Assembly: GCA_030847615.1 (NCBI GenBank)
Contig: JAUMIR010000002.1
Span: 196,833,809 to 196,897,808, forward strand
Direction: 5' to 3'
From: Gambelia wislizenii
Lineage: Eukaryota; Chordata; Lepidosauria; Squamata; Crotaphytidae
Length of the DNA stretch: 64,000 nucleotides
Shown piece by piece: positions 22,506-31,796 of the stretch (position 1 is its first letter; each line of letters starts with the position of its first letter). The notes below the pieces were generated by a model. The model had not been told where the DNA came from. It ran no database searches and saw nothing but the letters and a program-made list of their open reading frames with translations. Made by a program: the position numbers and the translations under genes.

Positions 22506-22710
22506 CGCTGCTGCTGTTGTTGTGTGCTTTCAAGCTGTTTCCGACTTATGGTGACCCTAAGGTAAACTGATCACAGTGTTTTCTGAGAATGAGTGTGTGT
22601 GACTAACCCAAGGTCATCCAGTGAGTTTTAATGGCCAAGTGGGGATTCCAAATCCTGGCCTCCTAGAGTTGTAGTCCAACACTTAAACCACTATGCAACG
22701 CTGGCTCTGT
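22506..22710 (-). mobile_element. tRNA-headed CORE/MIR-like SINE, second of a pair
   Basis: Same family and orientation as the copy at 22195, with an internal deletion in the centre. On the minus strand its tail ends in CAACAACAGCAGCAGC. The L1 insertion point lies about 30 bp to its right. Confidence 0.85.
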
Positions 22711-22727
22711 AGAGGCCTATGGTACCT

Positions 22728-22739
22728 CAAAGCCATCAC
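22728..22739. repeat. L1 target-site duplication, left copy
   Basis: CAAAGCCATCAC, identical to 27056-27067. The L1 poly-A (poly-T on this strand) starts at the next base, 22740. Confidence 0.85.
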
Positions 22740-23154
22740 TTTTTTTTTTGTTACATCCTTAGTCATTACCAAAATAATCAATCATACATCCCGATCCATG
22801 TAACATATTTTCTTCTGATTATAAAAAACAACACATAAAGAAAGTCTTCAAATACCATCTATTTCCTTATTCTTTCTTACTACCTACTAACATCCTTTTC
22901 CATTTTAGCAAAATTATTATTTTTCCTTTATTTGTATTTCTCTATATGTTCCTTCTATATCTTCGTTTGTTTGGGATTTCTATATTTGCATGCTTATCTT
23001 CTATCTGTTCTTATGCAGTCTGTCCATTGTTTCTGGCTATCTCTCACAAATTCCATATAACCGTTTATCTTTACGCATTACTTTGCTCACCTGCCTTTGT
23101 CCTTATCATTGAGGATTCCTACTTCTTCCTTACCTTATCATATTTTATCTTATT

Positions 23155-26100
23155 TTAATTTGATTTGACTTTATTCTGTTTTCCAAAATTTTTTTAATCG
23201 ATTCCCATTCCTTCTCTATTCTGTTCAGTGGTCTTCCTTTCAAGGAAGCGGGAAGTCTATCCATATCCAGGTTATCATACACTTTAACTAAGCCATTCTT
23301 CTATAGTTGGTACCCTTTTCCCCTTCCAGTTTTTAGCATATAATATCCTAGCACTTGTAATCATATATAATATAATTATTTTCTTCTCATTTAGATTTCC
23401 ATTCTTGATTTATCTACCATGTTCAGCAAGTAAGTCTCTGGTTCTAATGGATAATTAATTCCCAGAATTTCTTTGATCTTAATATGTATTTTCTTCCAGA
23501 AAGATTTCACCATTGAACAGTTCCACCAAATATGGAATAATGTACCTTCTGCTTCTCCACATTTCCAACAACCTCTTTTGCCTGTTTTGTACATCTTATC
23601 TAATCTCACTAGTGTTAAATACCACTGAAAAAACATATTTATATAATTTTCCTTCATGTTTTCTGACAAGGTGAATTTCTGTGTAACCTCCCATGATTTA
23701 TCCCATCTTTCAAGTTCTATAACATGTCCTATATCACAAGCCCATTTAATCATTTCATCTTTCACCTGTTCATTTTCTAATTCTCTCTCTAGAAGAATTT
23801 TATAATATCTAGCTATATGTTGTTTTCCATTTCCGAAAATCACCTTATCAATATCATTTGATTCAGTTTGGAAATTCATCAACCTCTGATCCATTCTATA
23901 TCTTTCATATAGTTGCTTGTAAAGAAACCAGTTTGATCTATAACCCTCACTTTCTAATATCTCTCTTGTTTTTATTTTCATGCAGTTTTGTGAATCGTTC
24001 CTTAATATATCTTGATATCTTAACCATTCTTGTTGTTCTATCTTAGATCTTCCAAAGAAAGCCTCTTGGGTTGAAACCCACATGGGTAACTTTTGGTAGA
24101 ATCTAGCTTTCAAATTTAGCCAAACTTTAAGCAGTGCCCTTCTAATATAATGGCTCTCGAATGCTTTATTCTCCTTCTTCTTATTGTACCACAGATACGC
24201 ATGCCACCCAAAAAGTAAGCCGCGGCCTTCCAGAGCTAATAATTTTTCATTCATAAACTGTATCCAATCCTCAAGCCATGTTAGAACGCATGCCTGGTAA
24301 TACAGTTTTAAGTTTGGGAGGGTGCATCCTCCTCTATCTTTTATTTCTGTTAGAAGCTTCGCTTGTTCTTAAATAAATCTGTGTTTTTCTGCGTAATCCA
24401 AATTCCTAGATATTTTTTTCTCAATTTTAAATCCTGTTACCCAATTTATTTCTTCTTCCTCCTGTTTTTTAATATTTTTTGTTAAAACTGCTTTTTGTCC
24501 TTGCTTATTTTGAACCCTGAGACGAGCTCAAACTCTTCTAAAGTTCTTATTATTTCTTCCAGTTGAGCCCTAGGTTCTTCCAATATAATAACTAAATCGT
24601 CCACGAATGCTTTGATTTTGAATTCGTGCCCTTTGATTCTTCTTCCATTGATCTTACTATTTGCTCTTATGTTGTTATTTAGTATTGCTATTACTGTTAT
24701 GAATAGCAATGGTGACAATGGCCTCATGCCTTTTCTTATTTTTATCCATTCTGTTTTTTCACCATTTATAAGCACCTGTGCTGTTTGGTCTTTATATATT
24801 TCATCAATCCATACTTTAAAGTTGTCTCCTATGTTCATCTTCACTATCACTGCTTTCAGGAATGCCCACTTCACGTTGTCAAATGCTTTCTCAGCATCTA
24901 AGAAGAGCACTGCTAGTTTCTTCTCGTTGTGTCTTTTGTAGTACTCTATGATATCTATTACCGTCCTCAAATTGTTTTGAAGCTGTCTATTTGGCAAAAA
25001 GCCATTCTGATCTTCATATATAATCTGACCTAGAATTTTTTTGAGCTTTTGTGTTTATATTGAGGCAAAGATTTTATAGTCTAGATTGAGTGGTGAGATC
25101 GGACGGTAATTTTTTATATCTCTCTTGTCTCTTCCTTCCTTTGGCAGAACTGTAATGAAGGCCTCTTTCCATAAGTCTGATACTCCCTCTTTTTTAATGG
25201 CATTAAGAGTTTCTAATAGTGGTGCATGTAGCACCTCCCCAAGTTTTTTATAATAAACTGTAGTGTATCCATCTGGTCCCGGAGCTTTGTCAATTTTCAT
25301 TTTTTTTAATTGTTTCCACAACCTCCATCATGGTAAAATCTCTAGTATTTCTTTGTGTGCTTCTGTTAGTTTTCTTATTTCTCACTTATCTAAATATTTA
25401 TCTATTTCTTCTATTTCTGTTTTTGATATTATGATATCATTATATAGCTTAGAGTAAAAATTGTGAAAGCTTTTTTTAATTAGATTTTGTTCTGTGATAG
25501 TTTTCCCTTTATAATTAATCTCAAAGATTATTTTATTTTCTCTATATCTTTTTAGTCTTTGGGTCAACCATTTTCCTGGTTTGTTGGCCAGCTCAAACTG
25601 TTTTTGCTTTAATAGTTTCATTTTTTGTTCCACTTCTTTCATTGATATTTATTGCACTTTTTTCTTCAAAATGTCGATTTCCAATTTTAGCCCTTTATTA
25701 TTTGGATCATCAATTAATTTCATTTCTTTCTTTGAAATTTCCAGGAATAGTTGTTTTAATTCCTTTTCTTCTTCCCTTTTCCTCTCACATGCCTTTTTTA
25801 TGAAATAGCCTCTCATTACTACCTTAATTGCTTCCCATGTTATTTTCATTTTTGTATCTTTAGATGTGTTTTCCATAAAGTACATATCCAGGACTTCTTT
25901 AGCTTTTTTAACACTCTCATCGTCATTCAAGAGGATGTGGTTCAATTGCCAGTTAAACGCTCTCTTTCTACCTTTCATTTTAAACAGAATTGGGTTATGG
26001 TCAGAAATCCATTTGGGCATTATTTCCATATCTTTGATGCTTATAATTATACTTTTAGTTGCGAAAAACGCATCTATTCTTAATGATGATTGGTGAACGT

Positions 26101-26621
26101 CTGAATAGAATGTATAACCTTTTACATCTCCCTGCTTCCACCTCCATACATCTATTAATCCTAGGTCTTCCTTCATATAAAAAAAAAGATCTTTCCCCAT
26201 TCCAATCCCCCATCATCAATATATTATCCTCTTTAATATTACTTTCAGCTATTTCCTTCTTTATTTTTTTGAAGTTTTCTTGATTCTGAATAGGAGTATA
26301 AACTCACACTAATAATAAACTGGTATCATTTATTTTTGTTTGGATTCCTACATATAACCCTTCCTGGTCCTTGAAAGTGAGTGTGGCCAGATATTTTTTA
26401 CTTATATATATTACCACCCCTTTTATCTTTTTTGTATTAGAGGAGATAAATGTCTGCCCTAACTTCGGATTTCGGAGATATTTCTCATCCTTTTCCTTTA
26501 TCCTTGTTTCTTGGAGATATATAATATCTATCCTAGATTTTTCCAATTGGTGAAATATTTGTCTCCTTTTAAAATTTGTATTCATTCCCTTGACATTCCA
26601 AGATACTGCTTTTACTTCCAT
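23155..26621 (-). pseudogene. L1 ORF2 remnant (endonuclease and reverse transcriptase)
   Basis: Starts at the ATG near 26621 with MEVKAVSWNVKGMN, the usual L1 endonuclease opening, then LQETRIK. A stop near 26304 breaks it. The next piece (26200-25649) has the endonuclease SDHNPIL motif. Further pieces hold KAPGPDGYT (near 25280), the RT block LFLDAEKAFDNV, and FVDDLVI in place of the usual FADDL. The final piece (24254-23391) has the cysteine motif CWKCGEAEGTLFHIWWNC, and TSARILYAKNWK can be followed after a frameshift to about 23155. Also odd: GMRPLSPLLF where related L1s have a Gly-Cys-Pro-type sequence. Stops occur at several places, so no active enzyme is made. Confidence 0.9.
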
Positions 26622-26647
26622 TTTGTATTGTTATTAAGTTATTTTAT

Positions 26648-27055
26648 CTAGTCCTCTTCCTCTTCTCTTTCTTCTTCTTCTTCTCCTTCCTCTCCTTGTT
26701 CACTATCTGTATCTATATTCTCTCTTTGTTGGATTTCTTCTTCCTCTATCCCTTGTTCTTCATTCCCTTGTTGCTTTCCTACCTCATCTCCTTCTGTATC
26801 CCTTTCCTCTTTTCCTTGTTGATTTTTCTCCTCTTGTCTTCTCCCTTTATTCTTCCTTAACATCTTGCAAAATTCCTTCGCTTTTTGTATACTATTGATT
26901 CTATATCTTTTATATTGGTAGGAAAACGATACTCCCTCAATTTTCTCCCATCTATAATTGATCCTATTCTCCATCAGTAACCGTCAGAAATTTATATTCC
27001 TGTCTTTTCTTGAGTATCGTTGGTGGAATGTCTTTAAATATCTTAATATCTCTTC
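26648..27055 (-). pseudogene. L1 ORF1 C-terminal remnant with acidic tail
   Basis: The minus strand encodes GRDIKIFKDIPPTILKKRQ then EYKFL, recognisable as the L1 ORF1 C-terminal nucleic-acid-binding region, followed after a frame change by a segment ending in a long Glu-rich run. The N-terminus is absent because the insertion is truncated at 27055. The acidic repeat tail lies directly before ORF2. Confidence 0.75.
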
Positions 27056-27067
27056 CAAAGCCATCAC
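27056..27067. repeat. L1 target-site duplication, right copy
   Basis: CAAAGCCATCAC, identical to 22728-22739. It marks the 5' truncation point of the L1. Confidence 0.85.
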
Positions 27068-27299
27068 ATTTATTATAGCATGGCCTTTTGTGGACAGAGG
27101 GCTGACTTACGGCTCTGCAAGCTTAAACATTTTGGCTGCTGTCTGCAGATCATGTCAAAGGTTATTATGGTTAGACACTTACTAGCAGCCAGAACCCTCC
27201 AGAATACTATCCTCCTACTCAGGTTAAAGACCAGTCCAGGTGCACAGAGGGGGAAAAACAATAAAGTGTTGTACCCCACCATTTTAATTTCCCTGTACT

Positions 27300-27526
27300 C
27301 AGGGCTGGTTTAAGGCACTGGCGGCGTCAGCATCTGCAGGGGGCTCCATCATTATGGGGGCCTCCATAGTAACCCTCCTCCTGCAAAAACATTATTAGTA
27401 ATAATCTGATTATCCTATATTGTGAATAGCTTAGGCTGAGTTAGGTTACATTGACCTGAGATAAACATATGGGCCCCCCAAAATAAAGCATTGCAGGGGG
27501 CCCCAAAATTCCTTAAACCGGTCCTG
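27300..27526. mobile_element. hAT MITE with perfect 8-bp duplication
   Basis: A 227-bp element with ends CAGGGCTGGTTTAAGG and, on the complement of the right end, CAGGACCGGTTTAAGG. It is flanked by identical CCTGTACT octamers at 27292-27299 and 27527-27534. Non-coding. It inserted at the head of the SINE that starts about 27535. Confidence 0.88.
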
Positions 27527-27534
27527 CCTGTACT

Positions 27535-27752
27535 AGTGGTTTGAGCGTTGGATGATGATTCTGCAGACTAGAGTTTGAATGCCTGCTTGGCCATAGAAAC
27601 CCACTGGATGACCTTGGGCAAGTCATACTCTCTCAGCCTCAGAGGAGGCTGAGGCAAAACACCTCTAAACAAATCTTGCCAAGAAAATCCAGTGTCAGGT
27701 TTGCCTTTCCATAAGTCAGAAACAACGTGAAGGTACACAACAACATCCTGTG
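27535..27752 (+). mobile_element. tRNA-headed CORE/MIR-like SINE
   Basis: The clearest plus-strand copy: an A-box-like 'agtggtttgagcgttgg', a decayed B box, the CORE segment 'gatgaccttgggcaagtca', and the tail 'cataagtcagaaacaacgtg' ending in ACAACAACA. The hAT MITE on its left sits at the SINE head. Confidence 0.88.
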
Positions 27753-27930
27753 CCTCAAACTCTTGAAGAATGTTGCTCTGGAGGCATTGTGGGAATAAAA
27801 CAATGGTCAGTATCTATAAAAGGAGACCAACCTTTCCCCCTTTTTATTGGCGTCACTACAAAGGCTATACAAGTGGAGCCATGCACTGAAATTTTAACCT
27901 GTTGGAAAAGTGAGTGAGTGTGACACTTGG

Positions 27931-28256
27931 GACTTTTTCGGACGCGAAGAAAGTAACGCAAGCAGCCTCGTCAGCTTGCGAGGCTGCTGCGCTGCAGAGC
28001 GTCCCTTTCGTATGACGCTCGCCCCTGCCGGTACTGTTGCAGTACCACGGGGAGAGTTGAGCGTCATATTTCGTCGTTTTTTACTCACGAAAGTTGATCG
28101 TGAGTAAAAAATGACAAAATATGACGCTCAACTCTCCCCGCGGTACTGCAACAGTACCGGCGGGGCGAGTGTCATACAAAAGGGACGCTCTGCAGCGCAG
28201 CAGCCTCGCAAGCTGACGAGGCTGCTTGCGTTACTTTCTTCGCGTCCGAAAAAGTC
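27931..28256. mobile_element. 326-bp near-perfect fold-back (MITE-like) element, family unknown
   Basis: The two halves are inverted repeats over almost their entire length (arms about 155-160 nt), ending GACTTTTTCGGACGCGAAG and meeting around the loop 'cgaaagttgatcg' near 28090. Identical CTTGG pentamers at 27926-27930 and 28257-28261 look like a 5-bp target duplication. It is far more CpG-rich than its surroundings. The few arm mismatches are mostly C/T or G/A at CpG. Each arm also contains smaller hairpins, GCAGCCTCG/CGAGGCTGC and GGTACTG/CAGTACC. There is no coding capacity; the frames inside are mirror images of each other. I cannot assign a superfamily. Confidence 0.85.
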
Positions 28257-28261
28257 CTTGG

Positions 28262-29327
28262 TTACAATCCGATACTGACAGGGCTGATGCATGTGGTTGT
28301 CTAATATTGTGGCAAACAGTAGGCAATACTAGTCTTTTATTTCTTCCTCTGTAGCAGTTTAACTTTTTTGGGTTCACAGATCCTTTTGAAAATTTGATGA
28401 ACGCTATAGAATTCTCTTCAGAAATACACATAAATAAATTTAGCATACACACAATTTTGCATACAGTTGATTTTATTGCGCTGGAAACTGATTTCCTTCA
28501 AAAACACTGGGGTGCAACAATAACAACAACAACAACAACAATTCAATCAACACTTGAAAATAATATTTCCCCCCTTACACTTACAGGTAACAGGAAAATT
28601 TCAAAGTAACAGGAAATAAATAGTCAAGAGGGAGATAAATGTTTTGCACCTAGTCCATTAGTTCCAAGAAACCCACCCATGGACCCCAGGTGAAGAACCC
28701 ATGTTGGCAACCCTTATGTTTACACGATTGGTGAGCAATCTTAATGGTAATGAATGTAATGATTCATGACTAAGTGTTATGAGCAAGGGTTGCCAGGCAG
28801 TGTTGACATACAAGCTTTTAAATAGTCTTCCAGTTCAATCCTACTCATGTTTACTTGGAAGTGAGTTTCAATGTGTTCTTATAACTCCATAATAAAGGTA
28901 TCTATTGATTGTAACTTAAATTTACCACTCCTTTGACCTCTTTTACAAGGCATTTCTATTGACTTAGTGACACCTAAAGGAAAATAGCAGAAGTTATTTG
29001 ATTCAACATCGAACCTGGAAGTTTTGCCCTTGTGTCATGGACAAGAATATGACTGAAAGGGCTACTGATGTCTGTTGATGTTATAGAGTCTTCTAGAAAT
29101 CATATGAGAAATCCATAATTTACAGCGAAGTGAAAGCAGATCTGACTGTAACACTTGCCAGACTTTCAGGTTTAAGCAGGGCATAACCAAGTGGTACTCA
29201 TTACAGATTGTACCCTTACCAAAGAATTCCTCAAGTTTTAGGGCAAGCATTCTCTTTGAGCAAGGTGAGATGACTAGCTTCAGATGCCAAATTTTAGGAT
29301 ACAATTAAAGGGAAGCAAATGGCCAAT
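28262..29327. other. No gene recognised; (AAC)n microsatellite
   Basis: Contains an imperfect (AAC)n run at 28517-28541 and a diverged common repeat near 28840-28900 ('caatcctactcatgtttact'). Nothing else is supported. Confidence 0.5.
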
Positions 29328-29868
29328 TAGAATCATAGAATCATAGAGTTGGAAGAGACCACAAGGGCCATCCAGTCCAACCCCCTGCCACGCAGGAAAT
29401 CACGATCAAAGCATTCCTGACAGATGGCCATCCAGCCTCTGTTTAAAGATCTCCAAGGAAGGAGATCCCACCACGCTCCGAGGGAGTGTGTTCCACTGTC
29501 GAACAGCTCTTACTGTCAGAAAGTTCCACTTTCTTTGTTCCTGAGGCTTGCATCCATTGCTCCGGGTTCTAGTCTCTGGAGCAGCAGAAAACAAGCTTGC
29601 TCCATCCTCAATGTGACACTCCCTTCAAATACTTAAACAGGGCTATCATATTGCCCCTTAACTGTCTTTTTTCTAGGCTAAACATACCCAGCTCCCTAAG
29701 TCTTTCCTCATAAGGCATCGTTTCCAGACCTTTCACCATTTTAGTCGCCCTCCTCTGCACACGCTCCAATTTGTTAATATCCGTTTTGAATTGTAGTGCC
29801 CAGAAATGGACACAGTATTCTAGGTGAGGCCTGACCAAGGCAGAATAGAGTGGCACTATCACTTCCCT
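29328..29868 (-). mobile_element. CR1 3' end fragment
   Basis: The complement matches the last roughly 540 bp of the intact CR1 (compare 8885-9430), including the octamer tail (TAGAATCA repeats at 29330-29347) and ORF2 C-terminal motifs such as GMFSLEKRQ. It is 5'-truncated at 29868, directly against the family B element. Confidence 0.92.
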
Positions 29869-30715
29869 TTTGTAAAGTCTTCCAAATGCGCTATATACCT
29901 TTGCTAATCTGTGATCGATCTCTTTGTCAATCTTTGCATCTGAGGAGATGATGCTTCCCAGGTAGGTGAACTGCTGAATGGACTTGAGCACAGATTTGCC
30001 GATGGCAATGTGGGGATGGTGGTGGAGTCTGGAGTAACAAACACCTGAGGCGAAGCACAAAAATCAGTGTGTATAGAGCCATTGTACTGTCTATTCTCCT
30101 TTATGGGTCTGAAACATGGGTCACCTATCGCCACCACTTACGACTCCTCAAATGCTTTCATCAGCGCTGTATACGCACAATCCTAAATATACACTGGACT
30201 GACTATGTGACAAATGTTGCTGTCCTTGAGCAAGCAGGGATCACCAGCATTGAGGCCATGATATTGAGAACACAGCTGCGCTGGGCAGGGCATGTTTCTA
30301 GGATGGAGAACCATCACCTCCCAAAAACAGTACTCTACAGTGAACTTGCCACAGGACAGCGTAAGAGGGGCACTCCAAAAAAGCGATACAAGGACTCCCT
30401 GAAACATCTCAGGCTCGGCCAAATTGATCACCAACAATGATCCACCCTGGACTCACATCCGGAGACATGGAGACGCACCATCCACAATGCTGCAGCCTTA
30501 TTTGAGAACTCACGCTGAACAAGTCTTGAAGAGAAACAACAACGCAGAAAGAATCACAACCCGGAAACATCACCCAAGGAGACCTTCTGCTGTGCTTTCT
30601 GCAACTGGACTTGTTTATCTTGGATTGGCCTTTTTAGTCATCAGCACGCTTGCAGAAAGTGCGGGATGAGTCCTTCCTGAATATTTGTTTGTGAAGAAAA
30701 GCCAGAGAGAGAGAA
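29869..30715 (+). mobile_element. Family B LINE copy 1, 5' end inverted (twin priming)
   Basis: The 3' part (30027-30715) reads forward and matches the LINE C-terminal region in the copy at 34270-34930. The 5' part (29869-30026) is inverted and corresponds to the sequence immediately upstream in the RNA. The two breakpoints are adjacent in the parent sequence, as expected for twin priming. The coding frame is broken by stops and a small deletion. The 3' tail is GCCAGAGAGAGAG. Confidence 0.85.
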
Positions 30716-30719
30716 AATA

Positions 30720-30805
30720 TATAATGGGACTTGAGGATCCATGGATTTTGGTATCCATGGGAAGTCCTGGAACCAAACCCCAGCAGATACTGAGGGCCAT
30801 CTTTG
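30720..30805. mobile_element. Truncated Tigger-like MITE
   Basis: 'ataatgggacttgaggatcc' and 'ggtatccatggg...cctggaacc' match one half of the elements at 1260 and 39969. The other half is missing. Confidence 0.6.
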
Positions 30806-31564
30806 GATCCTCTGGCTCAGACAACTAAATATCTTAGACTATTTCTACTAACATTATTGTAAATAAATTCAGACTTTGTTGAATACCAGTGCAATTGTTA
30901 TTCATCCACATCCCAGGGCTAAACTACAAATTATATTCAAAACATTTTAACATTAATGTGATTTCAGCTGACTACATTGTGTTTTTAAAAAATGGAAATC
31001 AGAAACTGGTCTTAGCTCACAATATAGGGAGTTTCATCATTCCTCCTCTTCAGAGGCAGTTAGTGAACTAAGCAGCAGGCACACATTTGGGGAGTGGGGC
31101 AGCTTCAGTTAAGAGTTGCCTATGCTCCTGTTGCTTTTCTGTGGCTAAACACATACATACTTACCTGCTTTTTGCCTCAAATCTGCATTCTGCAAGGCCT
31201 ATTTCTTGCACTCTTAACTCCAGGTAGGGCAGAAAGGCTTCTGTCTAAAATCCTGTAGGTAGAGCCATTGCCAGACAGCGTACACAAGACTGGACTACCA
31301 GTAGTTTAACCAGTGGTCTGGTGTGGTATAACAGCCAATGTGTGGCTCTCCAGATGTTGTTGGGCTATAACCCCCAAGAGCCATAGCCATAATAGCCTCT
31401 GATGAGAGATCATGAGAGCTGTGGTCCAACAATATCTAACGGGCTGCAAGCTGATCATCCTTGCCATATAAGGAGCTAAATGAACAAGTTAACTAAAGTA
31501 GTTGGCTCTGGGAGAGGTTGGAAATGGACATCCCTCCCACAGCTCTTTCATGCATTCTGATTCA
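30806..31564. other. No gene recognised; old MITE remnant
   Basis: A decayed palindromic MITE of the 'tgtggctctccagatgttgtt' type lies at about 31330-31460. Nothing else is supported. Confidence 0.45.
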
Positions 31565-31570
31565 GAAAGT

Positions 31571-31785
31571 GGCTTCCAAAGAGATAACCATGTTAGTCTG
31601 TCCCAGCATAAAATGGGAAATGAAGGTGGTGAGATGAAAGCATTTAGTAACACCTTTGAGACCAACTGGTTTATTTTAGGATGAGCTTTCATGGCTATTA
31701 ATCCAGAAAACCACTACTACTTCTCATGCTGAAATAAACCAGTTAGTTTCAAAGGTGCTACTAGATGCTTTCATTCCATTAGACC
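31571..31785. mobile_element. Two Penelope-like 3' ends in inverted orientation
   Basis: On the minus strand, 31571-31690 ends in 'aaataaaccagttggtctca', a GGTGTTACTAAATGC segment and 'agactaacatggttatctc', typical of amniote Penelope-like 3' ends. At 31730-31785 the same wording ('aaataaaccagttagtttca', 'ggtgctactagatgctttc') appears on the + strand. The pair forms an inverted repeat about 45 bases long on each side. Confidence 0.6.
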
Positions 31786-31796
31786 TATTTTCATAT

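Larger units (their letters stand above)
22740..27055 (-). mobile_element. 5'-truncated, inactivated L1 LINE
   Basis: About 4.3 kb of L1 in minus orientation: the C-terminal end of ORF1, a nearly complete but broken ORF2, a 3' UTR and a short poly-A (nine T on the + strand). It is bounded by a perfect 12-bp duplication, CAAAGCCATCAC. 5' truncation inside ORF1, poly-A and target duplication are the hallmarks of target-primed reverse transcription. Several stops and frameshifts break ORF2. Base composition is AT-rich, like other squamate L1s. Confidence 0.93.

Noticed and set aside
24612..24941. 109-codon plus-strand frame rich in Ile, Leu and Ser
   Set aside because: It is the complement of the L1 reverse transcriptase; hydrophobic antisense frames are common opposite L1 ORF2.
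27910..28107. Small antisense open-frame pair in the hairpin element
   Set aside because: They mirror each other because of the palindrome; no protein family.
28517..28541. Short direct repeats considered as a CRISPR-like array
   Set aside because: A simple (AAC)n microsatellite; no spacers, and the genome is vertebrate.
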